Of a DNA stretch of 36,444 nucleotides, positions 1 through 8,053 are shown in pieces. The notes beneath the pieces are model-generated. The model did no database searches and was not told where the DNA came from. It saw only the letters and a list, made by a program, of their open reading frames with translations. Location: assembly GCA_902789175.1 (NCBI GenBank), contig CADANF010000021.1:1-36444 (forward strand). The letters run 5' to 3'. Made by a program: the position numbers and the translations under genes. Numbering within the stretch: the stretch's first letter is position 1; each line of letters begins with the position of its first letter. The stretch is from an uncultured Lachnospiraceae bacterium. GTDB taxonomy: Bacteria > Bacillota > Clostridia > Lachnospirales > Lachnospiraceae.

Positions 1-1
1 G

Positions 2-241
2 GCTGGAACAACTTCTACAATAAGCGGTCCTAAGATTGGTGATGCCAATATAGATATGCCAGAAACTTTCAAGGTTAAAGAGCCGGAAGTTCATTCAGAG
101 AGCCCAATGTTTGGTGAAGACTGGAATAGTTTTTTTAGAGAAAAGTATGGCGAAGGGAATGTAACTTGGGAGAGTGCGCCTGAAGGACATAGAGATAATC
201 CTAATGCATTAACATATAAGTCATTTGAAAAAGAAACATAG
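2..241 (+). CDS. 3' end of an unrecognised gene (partial)
   Basis: The frame is open from the window edge, so this is the C-terminal end of a longer protein and the ATG at 56 is probably internal. The visible tail is hydrophilic, rich in Glu, Ser and Asn, with no membrane segment and no motif I recognise. It stops at TAG (239-241). The same frame then stays open for another 28 codons to TGA (326-328), and that extension has a similar acidic, aromatic composition (it begins QYLDDFSYKEHF). The TAG may therefore be a recent nonsense mutation or sequencing error in a protein that once ended at 328. Function is unknown. Confidence 0.5.
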   Translation, partial: AGTTSTISGPKIGDANIDMPETFKVKEPEVHSESPMFGEDWNSFFREKYGEGNVTWESAPEGHRDNPNALTYKSFEKET

Positions 242-385
242 CAGTATCTGGATGATTTCTCTTATAAGGAACACTTTGCTGGTGGGGATACAAATAGTGA
301 AAGTTTTAATAGTGGCATAATTCTTTGAGAAAGTAAAAAATTAATGCATTTTCTTCTTTTTATGAAAAAAATTAAGGCTTTCGTA

Positions 386-414
386 TTGACTTATCGTAGG
401 ATTATTACTATATT
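386..414 (+). promoter_or_regulatory. Promoter of the NSS transporter gene
   Basis: TTGACT at 386-391 and TATATT at 409-414 are separated by exactly 17 bases, a near-consensus vegetative promoter. It lies about 40 bases before the ATG at 453, which has a GGAGG ribosome binding site. Confidence 0.75.
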
Positions 415-452
415 AGTTTGGTGCGAAAAATAATGAAGGAGGGTCTATTTTA

Positions 453-1859
453 ATGGACGCGAATAAACGAGGTACATTTTCTAGTAAGATAGGATTTGTA
501 CTTGCAGCAGCAGGAAGTGCTGTAGGTCTTGGAAATATATGGAGGTTTCCATACCTGGCGGCAAAATACGGGGGAGGAATCTTTCTACTTATATATATAA
601 TTCTGGCGGCAACTTTTGGTTATACTATGATCATTTCTGAAACTGCTTTGGGACGAATGACAAAGAGAAGTCCTGTAGGTGCTTACAAAGAGGCAGGAGC
701 AGGAAGGCTACTTAGAACTGGTGGGTGGCTTAATGCTATCATTCCTATTCTTATTGTTCCTTATTATTCAGTAATTGGTGGATGGGTACTTAAGTATCTT
801 CTCCAGTACATACAGGGAGATCAGGCAAAACTTTCAACTGATGCGGTGGCTGATGGCTCACCTTCTTTCTTTGAACAGTTTTTAGGAAGTGGAAAAGAAC
901 AGATCATATTTTTTGTGATCTTTGCAATCTGCACCATGACTATCATTTTCTGTGGTGTTAAAAATGGTATTGAAAGAGTTTCAAAGATCGCTATGCCGAT
1001 TCTTGTAGTGCTTTGCCTTATAACATCGATTTATTCAGTTACAAGACCTGGAGCTATGGAGGGAGTTAAGTTCTTCCTTATCCCAAATTTTAAAGATTTT
1101 TCTCTTATGACACTTGTAGCTGCCATGGGGCAGATGTTTTATTCCCTTTCAATTGCTATGGGAATACTTGTTACCTTTGGTTCTTATATGCAAAAGGATC
1201 ATGACATTGACGTTTCAACACATCAGGTAGCATTATTTGATACATTTATTGCTATTATGGCAGGACTTATGATAATTCCCGCAGTTTATGCATATAATGG
1301 TGGTGAGAATATCGGTAAGGGTCCATCTCTTATGTTTGTTGCTATTCCAAATGTATTTAATAGCATGAATTTTGGAAGAATAATGGGAATTGTATTTTTC
1401 TCACTGGTATTTTTTGCAGCCATTACATCATCTGTTTCACTGGCAGAGTGCGTGGTATCAACTTTCGAGGATGAACTTAAGTGGAAGAGAAAGAAAGCTT
1501 CTGTTGTTACTTTTATAATAATAGTTGTTCTTGGATCATTTTCAGCTCTTGGATTTAATGTGCTTTCAAATGTTACACCAATGAAACTGGATCTGCTTTC
1601 ATTCTTTGATTTCCTTACTAATTCAGTAATGATGCCATTAGCAGCAATCTTTACCTGTGTACTTATTCTTAGAGTTGTAAAGATAAATAAGATTGAAGAA
1701 GAAGTGATGGTATCATCAAAGTTCAGATTAAGAGGACTTTACAGAGTTGTGCTGAAATTTGTTGCAATTCCGTTCCTCATCATAATCCTTATTTCATCTA
1801 TTTGTGGAACATTAGCTTCTTCTTATGGAATCAAGGCTTTGGAAATATTTATTATATAA
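453..1859 (+). CDS. Sodium-dependent amino-acid symporter, NSS (SLC6) family
   Basis: A 468-residue polytopic membrane protein with about 11-12 hydrophobic segments, the usual length for bacterial NSS carriers such as LeuT, TnaT and MhsT. The N-terminus carries the family hallmark around residues 18-34 (AAAGSAVGLGNIWRFPY), which in LeuT-fold carriers is the unwound first helix binding sodium and substrate. The protein should sit in the cytoplasmic membrane and couple sodium entry to uptake of an amino acid or related amine. The substrate cannot be told from sequence. It has its own promoter at 386-414 and a hairpin terminator just downstream, so it is probably monocistronic. The ATG at 453 is supported by a GAAGGAGGG ribosome binding site. 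Confidence 0.93.
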   Translation: MDANKRGTFSSKIGFVLAAAGSAVGLGNIWRFPYLAAKYGGGIFLLIYIILAATFGYTMIISETALGRMTKRSPVGAYKEAGAGRLLRTGGWLNAIIPILIVPYYSVIGGWVLKYLLQYIQGDQAKLSTDAVADGSPSFFEQFLGSGKEQIIFFVIFAICTMTIIFCGVKNGIERVSKIAMPILVVLCLITSIYSVTRPGAMEGVKFFLIPNFKDFSLMTLVAAMGQMFYSLSIAMGILVTFGSYMQKDHDIDVSTHQVALFDTFIAIMAGLMIIPAVYAYNGGENIGKGPSLMFVAIPNVFNSMNFGRIMGIVFFSLVFFAAITSSVSLAECVVSTFEDELKWKRKKASVVTFIIIVVLGSFSALGFNVLSNVTPMKLDLLSFFDFLTNSVMMPLAAIFTCVLILRVVKINKIEEEVMVSSKFRLRGLYRVVLKFVAIPFLIIILISSICGTLASSYGIKALEIFII

Positions 1860-1894
1860 TATATAAAGATTTTAATATTGTAAAATAATATTAG

Positions 1895-1935
1895 GTAGGG
1901 AGTTTCTTAAATTAAGAGACTCCTTACTTTATTTT
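1895..1935 (+). terminator. Rho-independent terminator after the NSS gene
   Basis: GTAGGGAGTTTCTT pairs with AAGAGACTCCTTAC around an AAATT loop (about 14 pairs with two G-U), followed by a T-rich run broken by one A. Confidence 0.8.
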
Positions 1936-1951
1936 AGGGCATTTTTTAAGA

Positions 1952-1980
1952 TTGTATAGGTTTAGTTTTCTTGTTATACT
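1952..1980 (+). promoter_or_regulatory. Promoter of the LD-carboxypeptidase gene
   Basis: TTGTAT at 1952-1957 and TATACT at 1975-1980 are 17 bases apart, with an extended -10 TG at 1972-1973. It lies just after the terminator of the upstream gene and about 75 bases before the ATG at 2056. Confidence 0.65.
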
Positions 1981-2055
1981 AATTATGGATTTTTTGTGAA
2001 AGGATAAAAAAATGATATTTGTTGATGTTTATGTAAAAAATGAGGGGGGATTAAG

Positions 2056-3105
2056 ATGAAGTATGGACCATTTCTAAAGAAGGGTGAAACTATTGGACTT
2101 ATAGCACCTTCTTTTGGATGTACATTTGAACCATATCGTTCCTGTCTTGATAGTGCCATAGGAAAGATGGGAGAGATGGGTTTTAATGTGATATGTGGCC
2201 CAAATTGTAGAAAAGATGATGGAATAGGGAAAAGTACCGATCCTAAGAGCTGTGGAAAAGAATTTATGGATTTTTATCAAAATGAATCTAAGGTTCTTAT
2301 TTCTTGTGGTGGCGGAGAGACTATGTGTGAAGACTTGGAATTTATTGATTTTGAATCAATAAAGAATAAGGAAGCAAAGCTTTTTATGGGTTACTCTGAT
2401 AATACAAATCTTACATTTACCCTTCCTACTATTGCAGATACAGCAGCAATCTATGGACCTTGTATTGGTACATTTGGTATGAAAGAATGGCATGAATCAC
2501 TTTATGACTCCATGGCAGTATTGACAGGTGAGAAACTTTCTATTCACGGATATAAAAAGTGGGAGAAAGAATCACTTAAGGATGAAGAGAATCCACTGGT
2601 TCCTTTTAATGTTACAGAGGATTCCATTCATCATAATTTTATTGTAGATCAGCAGGGACTTAACAGAGATAATGAGGCCGATATCAGATTTGAAGGACGT
2701 CTTATTGGAGGATGTCTTGATAGTCTTTCTTGTCTTTGTGGAACAAAATTTGATAAGGTTAAGGAATTTCAGGAGAGATATAAGAATGATGGTTTTATAT
2801 GGTTCCTGGAGGCATGTGACCTTAATGTTCTTGCTATAAGAAGAGCAATATGGCAGCTCTCAAATGCAGGCTGGTTCAGATATTGCAAGGGGTTTCTGAT
2901 CGGAAGGCCTAGAATATTTAATGAACCTGTTATGGGACTTGATCAATATAAAGCGGTAACTGAAGTGTTAGCTAAGTATAATGTTCCGGTTCTGATGGAT
3001 CTAGACATTGGACACATTGCCCCAATGATGACTATTATCTCGGGAGCATACGGGAGAGTAAGGGCCAAAGGAAACTGTATAAATATTGAGCAGGTGCTTA
3101 AATAG
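2056..3105 (+). CDS. LD-carboxypeptidase, peptidase family S66 (MccF-like)
   Basis: A 349-residue soluble serine peptidase. Family S66 includes LdcA, which trims the terminal D-Ala from murein tetrapeptides, and MccF, which cleaves microcin C-like peptidyl nucleotides. The expected triad is visible with MccF-like spacing: Ser114 in GYSDNT, Glu252 in WFLEACD and His320 in DIGHIAP. Length and the long insert around residues 165-210 fit the MccF-like branch better than the roughly 300-residue LdcA proteins. No signal peptide is seen, so it acts in the cytoplasm, in murein recycling or peptide-antibiotic detoxification. A GGGGGG ribosome binding site (2043-2048) precedes the ATG. The gene appears to have its own promoter. 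Confidence 0.9.
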   Translation: MKYGPFLKKGETIGLIAPSFGCTFEPYRSCLDSAIGKMGEMGFNVICGPNCRKDDGIGKSTDPKSCGKEFMDFYQNESKVLISCGGGETMCEDLEFIDFESIKNKEAKLFMGYSDNTNLTFTLPTIADTAAIYGPCIGTFGMKEWHESLYDSMAVLTGEKLSIHGYKKWEKESLKDEENPLVPFNVTEDSIHHNFIVDQQGLNRDNEADIRFEGRLIGGCLDSLSCLCGTKFDKVKEFQERYKNDGFIWFLEACDLNVLAIRRAIWQLSNAGWFRYCKGFLIGRPRIFNEPVMGLDQYKAVTEVLAKYNVPVLMDLDIGHIAPMMTIISGAYGRVRAKGNCINIEQVLK

Positions 3106-3239
3106 AAAAGAATAACAAAACATATAGGCAATTTTTTGATATTTTAGTTGAAAAAATGGATATTCAAATATTAATATATGTGCTACTATCATAAAGTTGC
3201 AATAAAATAGAAAATAGAGAGAAAGGATCACTAAATACA

Positions 3240-4997
3240 ATGGAAATTAAGATTTCAGAAGTAGATGTGAACAAAAAAGACACAGGTGTTAAAAAGGTTT
3301 TCCTTTATATCTGTGCGATCATTGGTCTTATTCTTGTTATTGGTGGACTTACCACTTTTGTGGCTAAGTATAAAGCAATTAAGAATACAGCCGGTGTTAA
3401 GATTGATGCTGATTATGGTTGGTATAATATAAACTTTCAGAAGTTAAAGCTTTCAGAACTTGATTTTGAAAATGAACCAAATCAGAGTATAACAATGCAC
3501 GTTGAAAATTCAGATCTTCGTGCTGCATCCCTTTGCTTTGAGACTTCAAATATAGTATTCAAAGTAATGGTTGATGGTGAAGTAGTTTATGATTATCACC
3601 CGGAGATGCATAATTTCTATGGTAAATCATACGGATCAGATATTCATACTATCACAATCCCTATGGATGAGGGTGCGAACATCATGATCAAGGCTGAAAA
3701 GTTAAATGAATCTTTAAAGTCAACATATTTCAAAAATGTATATTTTGAAGATGGAGCTTCATATATCCATGAGCTTATGGATAAGCAGATGTATCAGTTC
3801 CTTCTTATGATGCTTGTATTTGTTGTAGGTGTTGCACTTGTACTTATCGGTACATTCTTTGAAAGAAACATAGACAGAAGACTTGAAATGGTTTCTCTTG
3901 GTTCTATGGCAATGGTTCTTTCAATATGGATTGAAACAGGATCTACAATTTTTAAATATCTTACAGGTAACCCTGGTTTATGTCGTGGACTTAACCACAT
4001 TTCAATTGCTTTAATTGCTGTAACAGGTACCTCACTTGTAGCCTGCTTTACAAATGCAAAGAAGAGATGGCCTGTAGGTGTTGTAGCTGTCTTAACAGCT
4101 ATTGACCTTATTATCAATATTGTTGCTGTATGGATTAATGGTAAGGATTATTCAGAAGTAATTATCTTTACACATATTGTATTTGGTATCGCTGTAATCC
4201 TCTGTGGATATATTGTTGTATCAAATAAGAGAGATGTAACTGATGCAGAAAAATCAAAAAATATTCTTGCTATCGTAGCATTTGCAGTTCTTGTATTATC
4301 TGGTGTTGCCGATCTTATAGTTTATTATGTAATGAAGAATGGTGACATGTCAGGATTTACTCGTATTGGTCTTGTTATTTTCGTAGCAATCCTTGGATAC
4401 TATGAAATCAATACATTCTTCCAGGCAGCTCATAAGGCTGAACAGGCTCAGTTACTTGATAAGATGGTAAATGAAGACAGCTTAACAGGTCTCCTTAACA
4501 GACGTGCTTTTGCTACATTTGAAGCTAAGGTAGAAAATTCGCGCGAAGGTGCATGCATATTTGTTAACTTCAATATCAGTGATATGAAAGAGATTAATGA
4601 AAAATATGGTAGTGCAACAGGGGACGCAGTTGTCGTTTCTGGTGCTGATATAATTAACCGTACTTTCGGTGAAAAAGGTAAGGTATATCGTATGGGTGGC
4701 GACGAATTTATGGCTATCCTTGATGGTGACGATGTATCAGGTAAGACAACAGCTGAAAAGATAAATGTTCTTCTTCAGATTTATAAGAACTGTGAGAATA
4801 AGTTCATCACAGAACTTAATAGCTTTAACAAAGAAGGAGTTCTTCCGGTTTCAATAGAAATTCCTTACGGAATGGCTGAATATAATTTTGCAACTGGTGC
4901 TCCAGAAGCTGCTGAAAAGGAAGCTGCATTTAAGATGAATGACAGCAAGCTTCAGATAAAGAATATGAAAGTTAGACAGTCTCAGATGAATTCATAA
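3240..4997 (+). CDS. Multi-pass membrane GGDEF-domain protein (degenerate metal site)
   Basis: A 585-residue protein: one N-terminal membrane segment (about 20-42), an extracytoplasmic domain (about 45-185), about seven further membrane segments (about 186-395, a 7TMR-DISM-like layout), then a GGDEF domain (about 405-580). GGDEF proteins make cyclic di-GMP from two GTP. The domain has DSLTGLLNRR, an intact GGDEF at 486-490 and the guanine-binding Asn (IN) and GD. Two features are unusual. The first metal-binding Asp of the usual DxDxFK motif is Asn445 (NISDMK). The RxxD inhibitory site upstream of GGDEF is absent (GEKG there). It may be weakly active, inactive or acting as a receptor. The start follows AAAGGA; a long terminator follows the gene. 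Confidence 0.85.
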   Translation: MEIKISEVDVNKKDTGVKKVFLYICAIIGLILVIGGLTTFVAKYKAIKNTAGVKIDADYGWYNINFQKLKLSELDFENEPNQSITMHVENSDLRAASLCFETSNIVFKVMVDGEVVYDYHPEMHNFYGKSYGSDIHTITIPMDEGANIMIKAEKLNESLKSTYFKNVYFEDGASYIHELMDKQMYQFLLMMLVFVVGVALVLIGTFFERNIDRRLEMVSLGSMAMVLSIWIETGSTIFKYLTGNPGLCRGLNHISIALIAVTGTSLVACFTNAKKRWPVGVVAVLTAIDLIINIVAVWINGKDYSEVIIFTHIVFGIAVILCGYIVVSNKRDVTDAEKSKNILAIVAFAVLVLSGVADLIVYYVMKNGDMSGFTRIGLVIFVAILGYYEINTFFQAAHKAEQAQLLDKMVNEDSLTGLLNRRAFATFEAKVENSREGACIFVNFNISDMKEINEKYGSATGDAVVVSGADIINRTFGEKGKVYRMGGDEFMAILDGDDVSGKTTAEKINVLLQIYKNCENKFITELNSFNKEGVLPVSIEIPYGMAEYNFATGAPEAAEKEAAFKMNDSKLQIKNMKVRQSQMNS

Positions 4998-5024
4998 TCG
5001 ATTTTAAGATTGTTTATAAAAAAA

Positions 5025-5065
5025 GAAAGCGGATTTGAACTTGCTTCAAATCTGCTTTCTTTTTT
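5025..5065 (+). terminator. Strong terminator, possibly bidirectional
   Basis: GAAAGCGGATTTGAA pairs with TTCAAATCTGCTTTC (15 pairs, one G-U), five-base loop, then TTTTTT. An A-run on the 5' side could let it stop transcription from the other strand as well. Confidence 0.9.
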
Positions 5066-5133
5066 ATATTATGATGAGTTAAAATATATAAAGAATTGAT
5101 CTTTTGGAGATTAAAAAGAGGGGAGTTAAGTGA

Positions 5134-6447
5134 ATGATAGTTATCAGAAAAGAAAGAACAACTGATCATAATGCTGTAAGAGAGATAACTGATTTTCACC
5201 TGATAGAGGATTTAAGAAAAAGCAGATCTTTTATTCCGGAATTATCTCTTGTAGCAGATTGTGACAATAAAGTAATTGGATATCTTCTGTTTGTTGAAGT
5301 AGATATTGGTGGTTATAAGGAATTGCTCCTTTCACATATTGCAGTTCATCCAGATTTTCAAAAACAGGGAATTGCAAGGCTTCTTATAAATGGTGCTCAT
5401 GATAAAGCAAGAGAGTTGGGATACCATTTTGCTGTGGCAAATGGAGAGGCCGTATTTTTTAAGAAGTTTGGTTATGTACCTGCTGCAACTTATGATATAG
5501 ATCAGCCTGTATTTGAAAAGAAAAAAGGAGTATATATGGCTAAGTATCTTAATTTTACACAACTGCCTATATTTGGAACTCCTGTTTATCCTGATGAGTA
5601 TAACATAACAGGTACTAAGAGTGGGGATACAAAGCCTGCAGAAAATAAGATAAGAGAAAAAAATAAGATAAATGTATCAAAAGAGCAGGATGAAAATGTT
5701 ATTAAAAGTGTAAAGGTAAAAATGAAGGAGGTAAAGAATATGTCAAGTGCGACCCCTCACAATGAAGCTGAGTTCGGCATGATCGCAGGCACTGTTATCA
5801 TGCCTGGGGATCCATTGAGAGCAAAATATATAGCTGAAAATTTTTTATCAGGTGCTGCGCAATTTAATGCAGTAAGAAATATGTTTGGATATACCGGACT
5901 TTATAATGGAAAACGTGTATCTGTTATGGGAAGCGGCATGGGGATGCCATCTATGGGGATTTATTCTTATGAGCTTTATAATAATTATGATGTAGATACT
6001 ATAATAAGAGTAGGAAGCGCCGGCGGTTTGCTGGATGATATTGATCTTCGCGATGTGATCATTGCTCAGGCGGCGTGTACCGATTCTAATTATGTATATC
6101 AGTATGACCTGCCGGGAAATTATGCTCCTATTGGGGATTTTGATCTTATATGTGATGCTGCAGAAGTGGCAAGAAAAGAAAAAAAGAAAGTAAGAGTAGG
6201 AAATGTAGTATCCACAGATATTTTCTATAATAAGTATCCGGATGTAAATAAGAAATGGGCTTCTATGGGTGTTCTTTGTATAGAAATGGAAACAGCCGCC
6301 CTGTATATGAATGCGGCGGCTGCTCAAAAGAAAGCTCTTTCGATTCTTACTATATCTGATCACCTTTTTAAGGAAGGTGAATTATCATCTAAAGAACGAG
6401 AAACAGGTTTTAATGATATGATAAAGATCACATTAGAACTGGTATAG
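5134..6447 (+). CDS. GNAT acetyltransferase-DeoD fusion protein
   Basis: A single open frame of 437 residues. Residues 1 to about 155 form a GNAT (YhbS-like) N-acetyltransferase with the acetyl-CoA loop HIAVHPDFQKQGIARLL and the late FFKKFGYVPA segment. Residues about 158-202 are a Lys/Glu/Asn-rich linker without predicted fold. Residues 203-437 are a complete purine nucleoside phosphorylase. These two families are normally separate proteins. There is no stop or frameshift between them, yet a perfect ribosome binding site and ATG lie at the junction (5725-5742). The frame may therefore yield both a fusion and a free phosphorylase. The GNAT substrate is unknown. The start follows GAGGGGAG at about 5119-5126. 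The 3' end overlaps the convergent MATE gene by 15 bases. Confidence 0.8.
   Translation: MIVIRKERTTDHNAVREITDFHLIEDLRKSRSFIPELSLVADCDNKVIGYLLFVEVDIGGYKELLLSHIAVHPDFQKQGIARLLINGAHDKARELGYHFAVANGEAVFFKKFGYVPAATYDIDQPVFEKKKGVYMAKYLNFTQLPIFGTPVYPDEYNITGTKSGDTKPAENKIREKNKINVSKEQDENVIKSVKVKMKEVKNMSSATPHNEAEFGMIAGTVIMPGDPLRAKYIAENFLSGAAQFNAVRNMFGYTGLYNGKRVSVMGSGMGMPSMGIYSYELYNNYDVDTIIRVGSAGGLLDDIDLRDVIIAQAACTDSNYVYQYDLPGNYAPIGDFDLICDAAEVARKEKKKVRVGNVVSTDIFYNKYPDVNKKWASMGVLCIEMETAALYMNAAAAQKKALSILTISDHLFKEGELSSKERETGFNDMIKITLELV
5725..5742 (+). promoter_or_regulatory. Internal ribosome binding site and ATG for free DeoD
   Basis: AAGGAGGT (5725-5732), seven bases, then ATG (5740-5742), in frame within the longer GNAT-DeoD reading frame. 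The fit to the 16S tail is as good as any in the window, and the protein from this ATG matches the normal N-terminus of DeoD. Confidence 0.8.
5740..6447 (+). CDS. deoD: Purine nucleoside phosphorylase DeoD (nested start)
   Basis: From the internal ATG the product is 235 residues, close to the roughly 239 of E. coli DeoD. It performs reversible phosphorolysis of purine (deoxy)nucleosides to base and (deoxy)ribose-1-phosphate as a hexameric cytoplasmic enzyme. Family features in order: a short N-terminal TPHNEAE stretch, phosphate-binding GDPLRAKYIA, MGSGMGMPS, IRVGSAGG, ribose-binding EMETAALY, and the catalytic Asp207 in ISDH (Asp204 in E. coli), followed by the conserved Arg in SSKERE. Its products feed Pdp- and DeoB-type salvage encoded at 24352-26920. 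Upstream sequence is in frame with an acetyltransferase, so part or all of the protein may be made as a fusion. Confidence 0.85.
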   Translation: MSSATPHNEAEFGMIAGTVIMPGDPLRAKYIAENFLSGAAQFNAVRNMFGYTGLYNGKRVSVMGSGMGMPSMGIYSYELYNNYDVDTIIRVGSAGGLLDDIDLRDVIIAQAACTDSNYVYQYDLPGNYAPIGDFDLICDAAEVARKEKKKVRVGNVVSTDIFYNKYPDVNKKWASMGVLCIEMETAALYMNAAAAQKKALSILTISDHLFKEGELSSKERETGFNDMIKITLELV

Positions 6448-7836
6448 TTCTTCTTTGGAGATCTCATCAGGAATCGTATCGATAATGGTTCTCTTTACTC
6501 TTCTGAAAAAGAGAAGTGAAACGGTAACAGAGGCAATCTCTGCGATAGGGAAAGCCCACCATACCATAGAGATATCATTTGCCTTTGAAAGAAGCCATGC
6601 TGCAGGAATAAGTACTACGATTTGTCTCATGATAGAAACTATGAGAGAGTACATACTCTTTGAAAAAGCCTGGAACAAAGAGATGATGACAATTGATACA
6701 GCGGCAATTGGGAAATGTATTGCAATTATTCTCAATGCCGGACTACCTATACTTATCATATAGTCTGATGCCTGGAAGATTCCCAGTAGTTTATCCGGAA
6801 TGAGTTCAAAACATAACATTCCAAGTAACATGATAACGATAGCGAGTTTAACTGCAAAAAGAACGGATTCTTTAATTCGTTCTTTTTTCTTTGCACCTAA
6901 GTTATAGGCAAGAACTGGAATCATACCATTATTAAGACCAAATACAGGCATAAAGAAGAAACTCTGAAGCTTAAAGTATGATCCGAATACCGCCTGAGCT
7001 GTATCTGCTAAAATGTCAGGACTAAAGCTGCCGAGGATCTTATTCATCATGAAAGTCATGAAAGAACCAATAGACATCATAAGTATTGATGGAAAACCTA
7101 CCAGATATATCTTTTTTACTATGTCTAAAGTAGGATGAAATACTTCTTTAAGTTTAAGGCAGATCTCTTTATTTTTTTTGATATTAAGTGTAAGACCGAT
7201 GGTGGATGCAACTGTCTGGCCGAATATTGTTGCATATGCAGCTCCGGCAATACCAAGTTTAGGAAAGTCGAACAGTCCAAAGATCATAATAGGGTCAAAG
7301 ATGATATTAATTATGGCACCAGTTATCTGAGATGCCATGCTGTACATTGTAAGACCTGTAGACTGAAGGAGTCTTTCAAATGTAACCTGCATGAAAAGTC
7401 CTATAGAAAGTAAACAACATATCTTTGTATAGGTGGTTGCATAGTCACATATCACAGCATTATTTGTCTGAGATGCGATAAATGGCTTAACTCCTAAGAG
7501 TCCGATGAAAACAAATAAGAAGTAAGTAAGAATGATAAGGAATAAGCCAGTATTTGCTGCCTGGTTGGTTCTTTTATAATTTTTTTCTCCCAAAGATCTT
7601 GAAAGAAGGGCATTTATACCAACACCGGTACCAGATGCGAAAGCTATCATTAAGTTCTGCATTGGGAATGCTATAGAAATAGCTGTAAGTGCATCCTGTG
7701 ATATCCTTGAAACAAAAAGGCTGTCTACGATGTTGTAAAGAGCCTGAAATAACATAGATATCATCATAGGAACAGACATATTGATAATCAGTTTTTTTAT
7801 GGGCATGACACCCATTTTATTTTCTTTTGTTTCCAT
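6433..7836 (-). CDS. MATE family efflux transporter
   Basis: A 467-residue membrane protein with about 12 hydrophobic segments in two similar halves, the standard length of MATE carriers. The N-terminal half shows the family pattern PMMISMLFQALYNIVDSLFV and, a little later, GTGVGINALLSRSLGEKN, most like the MepA/DinF-type branch common in Clostridia. Such proteins export cationic drugs or metabolites in exchange for sodium or protons. The substrate here is unknown. The start follows AAGGGAG (7844-7850 on this strand) seven bases before the ATG, with a promoter at 7880-7908. Its last 15 bases overlap the end of the convergent fusion gene, and no terminator is seen between them. Confidence 0.92.
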   Translation of the reverse strand: METKENKMGVMPIKKLIINMSVPMMISMLFQALYNIVDSLFVSRISQDALTAISIAFPMQNLMIAFASGTGVGINALLSRSLGEKNYKRTNQAANTGLFLIILTYFLFVFIGLLGVKPFIASQTNNAVICDYATTYTKICCLLSIGLFMQVTFERLLQSTGLTMYSMASQITGAIINIIFDPIMIFGLFDFPKLGIAGAAYATIFGQTVASTIGLTLNIKKNKEICLKLKEVFHPTLDIVKKIYLVGFPSILMMSIGSFMTFMMNKILGSFSPDILADTAQAVFGSYFKLQSFFFMPVFGLNNGMIPVLAYNLGAKKKERIKESVLFAVKLAIVIMLLGMLCFELIPDKLLGIFQASDYMISIGSPALRIIAIHFPIAAVSIVIISLFQAFSKSMYSLIVSIMRQIVVLIPAAWLLSKANDISMVWWAFPIAEIASVTVSLLFFRRVKRTIIDTIPDEISKEELYQF

Positions 7837-7879
7837 TTTTTTACTCCCTTGTTGAAACTTTCTAAATACAGTAAGAAGA

Positions 7880-7908
7880 AATATAACATATTATGAATGA
7901 TTATGTAA
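7880..7908 (-). promoter_or_regulatory. Promoter of the MATE gene
   Basis: On the minus strand, TTACAT (7903-7908) and TATATT (7880-7885) are 17 bases apart, with a TG one base before the -10 (extended -10). It lies about 45 bases upstream of the MATE ATG. Confidence 0.6.
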
Positions 7909-7977
7909 GTCAGATAGTCGGATTTTACACTTTTTACAATAATTTGAAAAAAATGCCAAGAAATTAGTGAAAAGTGT

Positions 7978-8006
7978 TTGAATTCTCTATAGAACCCTAG
8001 TATAAT
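7978..8006 (+). promoter_or_regulatory. Promoter of the HU gene
   Basis: TTGAAT (7978-7983) and a perfect TATAAT (8001-8006) with 17-base spacing. An inverted repeat, ACACTTTT (7927-7934) and AAAAGTGT (7970-7977), ends directly against the -35. This divergent region also carries the MATE promoter on the other strand. Confidence 0.85.
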
Positions 8007-8053
8007 GGCTTGTATAGCGAAAGCTTGTAATAATAAGGAGGTTCAAAAGAATC

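Noticed and set aside
239-241. TAG recoding by pyrrolysine or programmed readthrough
   Set aside because: Other genes in the window use TAG as an ordinary stop (for example the LD-carboxypeptidase and the response regulator), and no recoding structure is seen.
5848-6363. Minus-strand frame of 171 codons
   Set aside because: It is antisense to the deoD coding region, whose protein is unmistakable.
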